Part shown: piece after piece, positions 53,394-64,000 of the stretch | Layout: each line of letters starts with the position of its first letter | How positions within the stretch are numbered: the first letter of the stretch is position 1 | NCBI GenBank assembly: GCA_963383645.1 | Contig: OY726560.1 | Span: forward strand, 29,271,800 to 29,335,799 | DNA: 64,000 bases | Origin: Muscardinus avellanarius | Taxonomy: Eukaryota; Chordata; Mammalia; Rodentia; Gliridae | Direction of reading: 5' to 3' | The notes under the pieces: generated by a model | Seen by the model: the letters and a program-made list of their open reading frames with translations, nothing else | The model's database searches: none | What the model was told of the DNA's origin: nothing | Made by a program: the position numbers and the translations under genes

Positions 53394-54195
53394 GGAAGGC
53401 ACAAGGCCTGAGATTATAGCACCAAGGGAGGAGAGTGCAGACCCAGGGCCTGAGAGCACAGAGCACAAACACTCATGAAGTGGGTCCAAAAGCTGATAAT
53501 AGGTTACAGAGCAAATGAGAGACATTGAAATATATTCCAAAATCTACCACAGTGAACAGACATTCATAACAGACATATGTGAACAGATACAGTGAAAAGA
53601 CATATATAAGGCTTGGGCCTTATATATATAAATTAGCAAGACTGATGTTTAAAAGGTTTTTTTTTTCCTCCCATACCTTCACTAGTTCTTTTGTTCTTTT
53701 TCCTTTTTTAGTTTTGTTCTATTTTTCTTATACCTTTCTTCTAATGGTTGATTTCATTTGGTCTTTGATTTATAATTGTTAGTTTTTATCATTTGTTTTG
53801 TTATTTATACATATTTGTTTGCTCCTATCCCTCTTTTTATTACAAACTTTCTTATTCTAACCTATCTACTCTCTTCTCTCAAAACTGTTTATCTCCTACT
53901 GTATCTCCTTGTTTTATATTCAAGCTATTTCATATCTCCAAACCTAAATACTAACTACAAGAATCCTAGTATCTAACCTTCTCTCATTCTCAACTAGATA
54001 ATACCTTATTAAAATTAAATTCTTACCCAACCTAATCATATTCTCTACTTTACCTGACCCCTGAACCCATTACCTCAGCTCCTTTCCACTTAAACAACCC
54101 TCACCATTGAAAAAATCATTGTGAAACCCTGCACACACTTGCTGACATCTCTAAATTTTATCTGCTAAGACTGAATTAAACAGATTACTCACAGA

Positions 54196-55335
54196 ATCAC
54201 ACACACACAAAAGAAAATTTTAAGACATCAGAAAAACAAACCTGAAAATGCTGAAAATATGAGACCTAAGAACAGTGAAGCAATAAGGGAAATGATGAAT
54301 ACTGACCTATAAGAAATGCAAGAACTCTGAATCTTGATTTCACTATGATGAAAAGCTTCACAGAAAGTATATAGGAAATAAAAGAGAAAATTGTGATATT
54401 AAAAAAGAATAAGAAAGATATCTGGAATGAAATAAAAGAGTCAATAAATGAAATGAAGGCAGCAATGGAAATAAATTCTGAAAGATTAGAAAAAAAAAGG
54501 AAAATAGAATATCACTGTTAGAAGACAGTGTATAGGCCAGGTGTGATGGCACACACTTGTAATCCCAGCACTTGGGAGGCTGAGACAGGAGGATCTCACA
54601 GGTTCGAAGCCAGCCTCAACTACTTAGGCTTTCAGCAAGTATTGAGACACTGTTTCCAAATAAAATATAAAATAGGTGAGGGTACAGTCCAGAGGTAGAA
54701 AAGCCCTTTGATTTTATTCCCACTACCACACACACCAAAAAAAGACAGTGCATTCAAAACTGAAGGCACAGCATACAGAACTCATTACAGCAACAAAACC
54801 TAAACACCCAACAACTATGAGACAACATGAAACATCTCAATTTACAGATAAAAGGCATTGGTAGAGGTACAGACCAAGGGAATTCATAACCTCTTCAGAG
54901 AAATAATTTAAGAGAATTATCTAAACATAGAAAGAGAATTGGACTTACATTGTCAGGAGACATACAGAACACCGTTAAGACAAGATCAAAGAAAAACCTC
55001 CCCGTGCCATGTAATAATAAAAATGACCAACACAGAGGATAAGGAAAGAATCTTAACAGCAGTCAGAACAAAAGAACAGGTGACATACAGGGTCAAAATA
55101 ATAAAAATACCCAAAATTTTACAACCCAAGTCATGAATTCTAGGAGACTGGTATGATGTAATACAGATGTTGAAAGAAAACAACTTCCAACCCAAACTGC
55201 TATATTCAGCAAGGTTATTATTCAAAAATGATGGAGGAAACGAAAAGTGTTTCAAGATAAGCAAAATCTCAAAGAATTCATGAATACCAAGCCCAAACTA
55301 GAGAAGATGTTAAAGAAATAAACTATAAAGAACAA
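54196..55335 (+). pseudogene. L1 ORF1 remnant, element B
   Basis: ORF1 encodes the RNA-binding, nucleic acid chaperone protein of the L1 particle. Recognisable parts are a Lys/Glu-rich coiled-coil-like stretch (54390-54500), the C-terminal motif SPCHVIIKMTNTEDKERILT (about 54995-55054) and KENNFQPKLLYSARLLFK-like sequence around 55180-55215 in another frame. Stops and frameshifts are numerous. A SINE splits it at 54534-54743. The pseudogene ends shortly before ORF2, as in an intact L1. Confidence 0.8.
54534..54743 (+). mobile_element. Composite SINE type B in ORF1 remnant
   Basis: AGGCCAGGTGTGATGGCACA head, AGTCCAGAGGTAGAAAAG tail. Flanks GACAGTGTAT (54524-54533) and GACAGTGCAT (54744-54753) form a 10-bp target duplication with one change. 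Confidence 0.93.
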
Positions 55336-55435
55336 AAGAATCAAATTTGAGAACCAGAAAAGAGATAAAGCTGATCAGAGGGGCAACTAAGCAAAGAAGA
55401 AATGGCATTATATAAAACAGAAGATAGAACACAAA

Positions 55436-57395
55436 ATGGCAGAAAACAAAAATTATATTTCAATAATAACCCTGAATTTCAAAGGGTTTAACCCACCAAT
55501 TAAAAGACATAGACTGGCAATGTGTATTAACAAACATAATCGAAATATATGCTGCTTTCAAGAAACTCAGCATATAGCCAAAGACATCCATAGGCTGTCT
55601 TTGAATGGAAAAAGACATATCATGCAATGAAGACCAAAAAAGGGCAGGGGTAGCAATGCTGATACCCAACAAAACAGACTTTAAGTTAAAACACATTAGA
55701 AGAGATGAAGAAGGGAAATTTGTTTTATTAAAATGAACAATTATCCAAGAGGATATAATGATAGTAAATGCGTATGTCCCAAATACAGGCACACCCACAT
55801 TTGTAAAACAAACCCTTTAGGACATCAGTTCTCAAATCAATCCAAATTCAATAATATTGGGAGAATTCAACACACCACTCATGTCACTAGATCAATCTTC
55901 AAGGCAAAAGATGAGTAAAGACTCTTCAGACCTAAAGAAAACTATCAATCAAATGGATCTAATAGACATCTACAGAATATGCCAACTAGGAATAGTAGAA
56001 TACACATTCTTCTCAGCAGCCCATGGAACCTTCTTCAAAATATATAACATCTGGTCCACAAAGCAAGCCCCAGCAAATTCACAAGATGTAATATAACTTC
56101 CTGTATCTTTTTCAGACCATAATGGAATGAAAATAGAAATCAACAACAGGAAACCCAAAATAAACTATTTAAATACATGGAGATTGAATTATACACTATT
56201 TAATGATGACTGAATAAGATCAGAAATAAGGGGAGAAGTAAAAGTTATTGTAATTAAATGAAAATAGAGACACAACATACAAAAATCTATGGAACACTTT
56301 GAAGGCAGTGTTAAGAGGAAAGTTTGTAGCATTGAGTACCCACATAAGAAGAATAGAAAGTTACCAAGAAAACAACCTAGTGACACATCTCATAAACCTT
56401 GAAAAACTGAAACACTCTAATTCCAAAGCCAGAAGAAGGCAGGAAATAATTAAAATCAGAGCAGAAATAAATAAAATAGAGAATAAAAATACAATTTAAA
56501 TAATCAACAAAAAATAGCTGGTTCTGTAAAAGATTAATAACATTGACAAATCCCTGGGAAACCTAACCAAAAGAAAGAGTGAATTAATTTAAATAATTAA
56601 AATCAGAAATGAAAACAGTACATCACCACAGTCAGTGGGAAAAAACAAACTATTATCAGAAACTATTTGGAATTTTACACTCCAATAGACTGGAAAACAT
56701 GGAAGAAATTGATAGATTTGTAAACATATATAACCTACCTAAATTAAACTAAGAGGACATAGCAAACCTAAGCCAGCCAATTACAAGCAAAGAAACAGAA
56801 ACAGCAATAAAAACTCTGCCATCAAAGAAAAGCCCAGATCCTGATGAGTTTCTAGCTGAAGTCTACTAAACCTTCAATAAAGAACTAATTCCAATGCTTC
56901 ACACAATTTGTTCCAGGATATCAAAAGAAATGGAATTCTCCCCAACTCCTTCTATGAGGCCAGTATCACATTAATACTAAAACCAAATAAAGATACTTCA
57001 AGAAAGGAAAATTACAGATCAATAAACTTGATGAACATACATGTAAAAATTCTAAACAAAATGCTATCTATACACATTCAAAACCATATCAAGAGAATTG
57101 TACAACATGACCATGTTGGTTACATCTCAAAAAAGCAAGGATGGTTCAACATACACAAATCAATACATTTGATTCACAACATAAGTAGAAGTGAGAACAA
57201 AAACCACATGATCATATCAATAAATGCGGGAAAAAATTTTGAGAAATTTAACTCCCATTCATTTTAAAAACACTGCAGAAAACTGAAATAGAACGAACAT
57301 ATTTCAACATCATTAAGGAAATATACAAAAAAGTCAAAGCCAACATTATATTGAATGAGGAAATACTGCCAGAATTTTCTCAAATTCAGAAAAAA
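55436..57395 (+). pseudogene. L1 ORF2 remnant (endonuclease and RT N-terminal part), element B
   Basis: A Met at 55436 opens 64 codons with TLNFKGFNPPIKRHRL and ICCFQETQH, the N-terminal endonuclease motifs including the conserved QE. Further on are GEFNTPL (the family has GDFNTPL, so the catalytic Asp is Glu here), YTFFSAAHGTFFKIYNIW, FSDHNGMKIEI near 56115, and RT parts such as [20 protein letters not shown] near 57105 and [13 protein letters not shown] near 57215 (Asp to Asn). Frameshifts and stops abolish function. The sequence leaves L1 at about 57395, before the FADD region. Confidence 0.9.
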
Positions 57396-57561
57396 GGTTT
57401 TATATTTACAGTTTCACATTTGGTCATTTAAGTAACCAAAAACACTTTTTGAGCCCATGTGAAATTATTATATCAGCAAAGAAAAAATACCTATACCGCA
57501 TGGAAATGTTTATAATAAACTTATAATAAAATAAGTAATAGTTTACCCTTATTTTCTTTCT
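57396..57561. other. Short unassigned segment inside or between L1 parts
   Basis: Not L1-like. It separates the broken ORF2 from a SINE. It may be filler at a deletion. Confidence 0.4.
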
Positions 57562-57762
57562 GAAGTTGGGTATAATGCTCATGCTTGAATCCCAGTTTGG
57601 GGTAGGCTGAGACAAACAAAATCTCAAAAGCCAGCCCCAGCAACTTTGTGAAGCTCTCAGTAACTTAGCAAGATCCTCTTTCTAAATAAAAAAAATTAGG
57701 TCTGTCTGGGTGTGTAGCCTAGATGTAGAAGGCTCCATTTTTCCATCCCCAGTACCACAATA
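57562..57762 (+). mobile_element. Old composite SINE
   Basis: GGGTATAATGCTCATGCTTG head, TCTCAGTAACTTAGCAAGAT block, tail TGTAGCCTAGATGTAGAAGG, ending in ATAC repeats. Confidence 0.82.
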
Positions 57763-57834
57763 AATACATACATACATACATACATACATACATACATACA
57801 TACACACACATAAATACATAAATACATAAATAAA
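57763..57834 (+). repeat. (ATAC)n microsatellite from SINE tail
   Basis: About 12 ATAC units followed by AAAT variants. Confidence 0.97.
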
Positions 57835-57944
57835 TTTTGTTTTTAAGTGATCTTTATTATTTTATTTTTCCAACCAGAAGTATACATGTACACCTATGTA
57901 TTTATATGTGTGTATACATATATACCTTCCCCTGCCATGGGTTG

Positions 57945-58460
57945 AAATCAAAGAACTACAGTAACATGCATACCCATGTTTATACCAGCACATTCATAAT
58001 AGCCAAATTATCGAACCAATGTAGGTCCCCATCAACATATGAATAGATTGCAAAATTATGCGAAATACACACAATGGAATTCTACTCAGCTATAAAGAAG
58101 AAAAAAACCACGTCATTCATAAGAAGATGGAAAGACATAGAGAACATTATGTTGTTAGATTAGCTAAGCACAGAAAGAGAAGGGACATATGCTTTTTCTA
58201 ATATTCCCAAACTAGGGATATCAGCAGGAATCCAGATAATGGAGGGGAAACCTCAGCAAAGCTAGAAAGAAAGGGTAGAAGAGGAAGAAGGCTGAGGTTA
58301 ACTGGAGGAGATACATTCAAATATGTATATAACTGTGGATATAGCATGGTTAACATGGATACTCATTGTTGGGGAGGTAAAGAGGAAGTGGGGAGGAGCT
58401 CACCATATGTGCCATTTTCAATATGATTCACATTAAAATGGATGCATAATATTTAAAAAA
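57945..58460 (+). pseudogene. L1 LINE: ORF2 3' end and 3' UTR
   Basis: CATAATAGCCAAATTATCGA, AATGGAATTCTACTCAGCTA, then the 3' UTR with AATCCAGATAATGGAGGGGA and ACATGGATACTCATTGTTGG. It could be the far end of element B after a deletion of about 2 kb, or a separate 5'-truncated copy. Confidence 0.85.
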
Positions 58461-59617
58461 TATATATTTTCACTTTGTGGCCATAATTATTCCCTTCAGT
58501 ATATATATAAGCAATTACAGAGTAGTGGTCTTTAATTAGACTAACCCTCAATGTATATCTAATATAATTATATTATAAAAATGAATTTGACTTGATGTAA
58601 GCCCATTTTGATGTGAAAAATAAAGAAAAATATTGATGTCATAAAAATATATCGCATATTTGTGCAAAATATTAGCCTTTCAAACATGCCATATTTGAAA
58701 ACATATTATTTGATGCTAACCTATGATACCAGCTTGATTTTGCTTAATACTCCATAAAATTTATCAAAAAGCAAACCATATGATTTTAATTTTTAAATAT
58801 AGTTTTTAGTTTTATGTACAATAAAATCTAATGAAACATGTTAATTTTTAGTGATGTGAAACTCATGGTTTTACTATCTGTACTCGCGTATGGTGTTTGT
58901 ATGTGTGTGTGAGAGAGACAGAGACAGAGACAGAGTAAGAGACATAGAGAGACAGAAAGGTTTTTTTCGTGTGCATGTGATTTGTTTTAGAAATTTACCA
59001 TTGCATCTAGATTTTGTAGAATTCAATTTTTATGGTTTTACTTCCTTTTGTGAAGTGCAAAGTGCTGTGAGATCTGGTGGACACCCAGCAGGACACATAC
59101 TATATTCTTCTACTCAGGCAGAACTCATTTCATTCTCTCCCTGGGAACTGGTATTGAGTGAATCTCACAAAATTACTCTAAGTGTTAATTTAAATGTTCT
59201 TTTAACTTTAGTTGTCTCACCCTTATTTATAAAAGAAAGTCAATAATCACCACAGCTATTTAGAAGCCAAATTTAAACTAAATGATTTGCATTAATATCT
59301 TCATAATTAACACAACTACATTTCTATAAAATTACATTTTCTATGCTTGACATCTGTTTTCTATTGAGTTGGGTTTATAATGATTGGATTATAATATTTC
59401 ATACACATACTCAGCTCATATATGGCTTAGAACTGTCCCTTACAAACAATTCCATTTTCAGCCTCACTTATCTCAATAAAGGGCATCACAGCCAATTCCT
59501 AAAGCAAAGAATGGACATAAACAAAAAAAAATCTTAAATTATCTCATTCCTACAGATAATCCTATGAGTTTGTTCTATCACATCCCTTGAAGTACATTAA
59601 TATATTATTTTATTTTT
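58461..59617. other. AT-rich background with GAGACA-type repeat
   Basis: An imperfect (GT)n(GAGACA)n tract at 58895-58960 gives a spurious Asp/Arg-rich open frame of 118 codons. No gene is recognised. Confidence 0.5.
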
Positions 59618-59757
59618 GTCACTGAAAATAAAATCCAGGTACATTATACCTCCTTATTTTTTTCTATTATTTTGAAACTGGGTCTTACTAAGGTGTGAGA
59701 CTGACCTTGAACCTATGGTTCTACTGGGATTACAGGTGTGTGCCAAGGTGTCTGGCC
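59618..59757 (-). mobile_element. Old composite SINE fragment
   Basis: AAAATCCAGGTACATTATAC tail, TTTTGAAACTGGGTCTTACT linker and CTACTGGGATTACAGGTGTG head on plus. Confidence 0.75.
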
Positions 59758-59799
59758 CAAAGTACACTGTAAAGCTTTTCATTTTTCTTCACTCAGTTG

Positions 59800-60310
59800 T
59801 CAGCATCCTAGTCCAAGCCAACATCATTGCTTCTCTACTCTCAACTTAATACTTTGCATACTAGATTTCTACTTTTACTTTTATACCTACACAGAAGGCA
59901 GCATAATCTGAGATATGGTCACAGCATTTCCCCACCTGTTTTTGGTTATTGGCTTTATGCACTCAAACTAGAATGTAGATTGTTTAAACTCCATAACTTT
60001 GTGTAATCCAGTCTCCCCTGAATAAATTGACATTGTTCTTGTACCCAGATTTAAGGCCTTCATGCCAGCAAGTACTTCAGGCTAGACTTGTCTTCCACAA
60101 TCTATGAGATTCCTTCTCATCCTTGGTCAGTCTTCATATGCTTGAAGAAAGCTTTCATAATTATACTAAAAGAAGGCTCTCAATCTTTAGTAACTCTGTC
60201 ATAATTATTCTGTTTACTTCTTTGATAGCATTTCATTTTACTAATTCACACTATGTCATTATGTTTTACTGATCCAAATATATATTCCACGAAGAAGTAG
60301 ATGGTGTTAG
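59800..60310 (+). mobile_element. L2-like old LINE relic
   Basis: CATCCTAGTCCAAGCCAACA, ATCATTGCTTCTCTACTC and later TTCATTTTACTAATTCACAC follow dispersed LINE 3' blocks in order, with gaps. The assignment is from memory. Confidence 0.4.
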
Positions 60311-60814
60311 AAACAAAACAATAACAAACAAAAACATCTTTCATTCACCACTTACCCTCTTTCTATTGCAATGGAAATTTTGCTCATTGGTGAAACTTAG
60401 TAAACTACTTATTAACTAAATAAAACAATTGATAGTTTTTATTATCATTTTATATATTTATTATTTTAAAAGTCAAATATATTAAACTCATCTTCAAAAA
60501 ATTATTTCTTTTTCTGGCACACTTAGCCATTCTCTATTCACTTATTTCATTTTATTTATACATACCATTACTATAAATTATAAATAGTGGAAGTTTTTCT
60601 TTAAAGTTTTTTCTTCAACTTATTGCAACAACAAATTCTGTGGATCTTTCTTGGCTAATATCTTCTATAATCTTCTCCTTTCCTTAACATTCTTGTTTCA
60701 GGACTTTAAGGATTGTTAAATCATGGTTAAGGTATTTTAACTAAACAAATTTCCTCTAGTTTCTTTTGTCATAGGTGAGGAAATATAGCTATTATAAATA
60801 TTTATGAGTTACAG
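60311..60814. other. AT-rich background
   Basis: Nothing recognised. Confidence 0.5.
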
Positions 60815-62095
60815 TACAATTTTTTTATTCATGTATACACTATGTAATAATCAAATTCAGGTAATTAACATATCCAACACTTTAAATATAAATCTTTTCT
60901 CTGTAGTGAAAACAATCAAAATTCTCTGTTGTAGTTATTTTGGAAAATAGCACATTACAGTATATTTATCTTTTTCGGTCAAACCTTAGAATTTATTTCT
61001 TCTATCTAAGTACAACATTGCATCTATAGACTAACTTCTGCCCATCTTCTATCCTTCCCAATCTTTCCAATCTCTGGCAGCCACTCTTCTACCTTTTTTT
61101 TTTTTTTTTTTTTTGTAGTACTGGGGATGGAACTCAGGGGCATTCTAACTTCAAGCTACACCACTAGCCCTATTTTTTTATTCTTTATTTTGAAACAGAG
61201 TCTCACTTAGTTGCAAAGGGCCTCACTAAATAGCTGAGACTGTCTTCAAAACGTGATTCTCCTGTCTCAGCCTTCCAAATGCTGGGATGACAAGTGTGTT
61301 CCACTATGCTCAGCTGCTCTTAATTTCTAAGACCATTTTTGATAATTTTACATGTAAATAAGATTCTCTTATCTTCCCATACACAACTTGTTTCATTTGC
61401 TATATTGTCCTCTAGTTCCATTCATGTTGTCACAGTGGCAGGGTTTTGTTTTTTGATGGGTAAATAGTATCTCACTGCATATATACCATATTTTTATAAA
61501 TTTCTAAAATAATGGACATTTAAGATGACTGCATATCTTGGCTATTATGAATAATGTTGTAATAAATGTAGGAGTGATGATGTCTCTTTGACATACTAAT
61601 TTTATTATCTCTTGAATATATATTCATATCAAAGTGAAATTGGTTGAATATATGGTAGTTAGAATTTTTTGAGAAATATTTATATTGTTTTCTAAAATGG
61701 CTATACTAATTTACATTTATAATATTACCCAATGTTCCTTTTTTTCTAAATCTTTGCTTTGTTATATTTATCTTATTAACAGCCATTCTAACTGGGAGGT
61801 GGTTACATTTTATTATGTTTTTAATTTGAATTTTCTTCATAATGATTAGAACTACATAATTTTTTATATATCTCTTAGCAATTTATATGTCTTGTGAGAA
61901 ATACTGATTCAGGTGTCAGCCTATTTTTAATTCTTATTTTCTGGCTACTAAATTTTTAAAATTTCTGATAAACTCTGGTAACTGACTTCTTGCTAATTGT
62001 ATAACTTATAAATAAGTTCTCATTCTGCAGGATATTCTGTGTTCATGCGTTGGAAGAATTTACATTGTTAAAATTTTGTATATTTCCCCACACTT
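60815..62095 (-). mobile_element. Old L1 (L1M-type) 3' part, antisense, with nested SINE
   Basis: AAATTCAGGTAATTAACATA, GTTTCATTTGCTATATTGTC, TATCTTGGCTATTATGAATA, AACAGCCATTCTAACTGGGA and TCTGCAGGATATTCTGTGTT are reverse complements of old L1 3' UTR and ORF2. Degraded. Confidence 0.82.
61094..61314 (-). mobile_element. Composite SINE type B
   Basis: Poly-T, GTACTGGGGATGGAACTCAG tail, AATAGCTGAGACTGTCTTCA block and TGTGTTCCACTATGCTCAGC head end. It sits inside the antisense L1. Confidence 0.9.
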
Positions 62096-62338
62096 TTCAG
62101 ATACAAAACAATCCTTTTGAAGGTAGAAAACAAACTCTTAAAAGATGTGCATAGTGCATTCATGTAATTAGCTCTATGAATGACCTTGTGTGAAACTAAT
62201 GCACCATTAAAAGTACAAAAAGTTGAAATAAATAAAATGTTGTGTGTAATCACAAAGGGCACCAAATAGACAATGCAGTCTTGGACATAAAAATCAAAAT
62301 TCGAAACATCAAATTACCTGGCTTGAAATATATTATGA

Positions 62339-62607
<269 letters not shown>

Positions 62608-62732
62608 GGTAATCAAAACAGCATGGTCCTGGCATAAAAACAGACACAAAAATGAATGTATCAGAAATTAGAACCCAGAAATAAACCCACCCATTTACAG
62701 CTAACTAATATATTTTTAAAATACTGATAACA

Positions 62733-63036
62733 TTAGAAAATTACTCTCTTCCTCCCTTCCATCCCTCAGTTAAGTTGCCTTGTTTGCTCATCTATGGTTT
62801 TTCCTTCTTTTTCTAGACGTCCTCCTATGACCCTTTTTCTCCCTAGCTTCTACATATTAGGGAGAGCATCATATTTTTTACTTTTTGTGACTAACTTACT
62901 TAGCAAAATGTTCTCTAGTTCCATCCATTTTGCTGCAAATGATGTAATGGTGTTCTTCTTTACAGCTGAGTATTCAACTGTGTACATACCCCATTGTTTC
63001 GTTGTCCATTTATCTGTTGATGGACATCTTGCTGAT
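62733..63036 (-). mobile_element. Inverted 5' segment of a 5'-inverted L1
   Basis: Antisense L1 sequence: CTACATATTAGGGAGAGCAT, TTCTCTAGTTCCATCCATTT, CAGCTGAGTATTCAACTGTG, TTATCTGTTGATGGACATCT. It meets the sense 3' UTR at about 63036. Together the two parts are enclosed by the target duplication TTAAAATACTGATAACA (62716-62732) / TTAAAATACTGAGAACA (63436-63452). Confidence 0.92.
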
Positions 63037-63435
63037 GCACATGATGTACATTCATAAACATATCGAAGTCAATCAGTAAGCCAAACATGAGAAGGAGGGA
63101 GAAGAGAAGGAACGAAGTGAGAATTGGGAAAGTGCTAAATAAGTGATGTGTGCATGTATGCCTTTACCATCTTGTACTCATTAAGATGCATGGCTACAGC
63201 CAGGCGTGGAAGCGCACTGTTGTAATTCCCACGCTTGGGAGGTGGAGACAGGAGGGTCACGCAGGTTCAAAGCCAGCCTTGCTGGCTTAAGAGACCCTGT
63301 TTCGAAATAAAAATAAATATAAAAAAATGGGTCTGGGAGTATAGCCCGGAGGTAGAAGGGTTTCCAGGAACCCCAGTATCACCAAAACTAAAGATGTATG
63401 GCTAAAATGCACCAATAAAAAAAATAATAAAAAAA
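63037..63435 (+). mobile_element. Sense 3' end of the same 5'-inverted L1
   Basis: GCTGATGCACATGATGTACA, GAAGTCAATCAGTAAGCC, GTGTGCATGTATGCCTTTAC, then AATGCACCAATAAAAAAAAT tail. Split by a SINE at 63199-63390. Confidence 0.92.
63199..63390 (+). mobile_element. Composite SINE type A inside the inverted L1
   Basis: GCCAGGCGTGGAAGCGCACT head, CCTTGCTGGCTTAAGAGACC block, GGGTTTCCAGGAACCCC tail. Flanks AAGATGCATGGCTAC (63184 on) and AAGATGTATGGCTAA (63391 on) are a 15-bp target duplication with two changes. Confidence 0.93.
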
Positions 63436-63849
63436 TTAAAATACTGAGAACACAAAATGGAGAAAAGGGCAGTCTCTTCAATAAACAAGAAGAAAAAAAC
63501 CTAAATATCCATGTAAAGATGAATGAATTAAGGCCTTTAGCTCTCACTATACACAAAAAAATCAACTCAAAATAGATTAAAGATTTAAATACAAGATGAG
63601 AAACTATTGGGGAGAAAATTTAGATATAACCTTAAAAGCTAGGCAAAAAAGCAAACATAAACAAATGGGATTATTTCAAACTCAAAAGCTTCTGCACAGC
63701 AAATGAAACCATCTAGTTGTATTATATTTTCCAAAATTTATTGATACTTTTAAGAATAAATCTTTCAATGCATCACTTTCTTTTTTTCATTCTTGTATTT
63801 CATGGGCTTTCATAGTTTCCTCTAAATTATTGGCTAAAATACTTTTTTA

Positions 63850-64000
63850 GCCGGGTGTGGTGGCGCACGTTTATAATCCCAGCGGTTGGGAGGCTGAGAC
63901 AGGATGATCCCACAGGTTCAAAACCAGCATCAGCTACTTAGTGAGGCTCTCAGCAACTTAGTGAGACCCTGTTTCCAAATAAAATATAAAATAGGTCTGG
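63850..64000 (+). mobile_element. Composite SINE type B, cut by window end
   Basis: GCCGGGTGTGGTGGCGCACG head, CTCAGCAACTTAGTGAGACC block and the start of the tRNA-like tail (ATAGGTCTGG), where the window stops. Confidence 0.92.

Larger units (their letters stand above)
52271..54195 (+). mobile_element. L1 5' UTR (element B), about 1.7 kb without its SINE
   Basis: The sequence shares its beginning with element A (AAAGTTCAACTACTGAAAAG, CAAGATCCACCACAAAAAGC). It continues through two 247-bp tandem monomers (52900-53393) and a pyrimidine-rich stretch up to the ORF1 start region. GC content is higher than the surroundings. In other mammals the L1 5' UTR carries the internal promoter; here no promoter motif can be proven. 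A perfect 11-bp inverted repeat is at 53602-53627. A type-A SINE interrupts it at 52585-52784. Confidence 0.75.

Overview
The window is 64 kb of mammalian intergenic or intronic DNA. It is AT-rich, CpG-poor outside young repeats, full of microsatellites, and has a 200-base N block (9174-9373). I found no convincing protein-coding gene, exon, tRNA gene or CRISPR array. Every longer open frame either reads through a repeat or is random AT-rich sequence. Nearly everything that can be named is a transposable element.

Organism: the dominant repeat is a composite SINE of about 200 bp. Its head is 7SL/Alu-like (GCCGGGCGTGGTGGCGCA start) and its tail is tRNA-like, ending in poly-A; more than 30 copies are recognisable. 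It co-occurs with a LINE-1 lineage whose 3' end I recognise neither as primate nor as squirrel. Together these fit a tree shrew (Tupaia, Tu-type SINEs) best. A rodent with B1-ID composite SINEs is the main alternative. This is inference from memory of the families, about 0.65 confidence.

Layout: 1-8.1 kb is old background with SINEs and an L2-like relic. 8.2-9.2 kb is an L1 3' end running into the assembly gap. 9.73-13.92 kb is an almost complete antisense MaLR-type provirus (LTR, internal, LTR). It is interrupted by a 1,491-bp minus-strand solo LTR (10869-12359) with a 6-bp target duplication, and by a SINE. 14.1-15.9 kb is an antisense L1 interrupted by a second solo LTR (14785-15264, TG...CA, 6-bp duplication) and a SINE. 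17-44 kb is mostly old AT-rich DNA with L1 pieces, SINEs, MIR-like relics and microsatellites. 44.2-47.2 kb is a sense L1 whose 5' UTR is joined directly to ORF2. 48.8-50.3 kb holds L2-like and antisense L1 relics. 52.3-57.4 kb is the most complete L1: a 5' UTR with two 247-bp tandem monomers, an ORF1 remnant and the ORF2 endonuclease/RT half. 59.8-62.1 kb is L2-like DNA plus an old antisense L1. 62.2-63.7 kb is an old L1 carrying a SINE and a 5'-inverted young L1 that itself carries another SINE.

The main points of interest are structural: exact target duplications that give an insertion history, two inverted L1s that appear to share one switch point, tandem-monomer L1 5' UTRs, an L1 with a 5'UTR-ORF2 junction, two class II-type solo LTRs with the same TATA-to-AATAAA spacing, a clean 58-bp tandem duplication, and several perfect short palindromes. 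No new functional system can be supported from this sequence.
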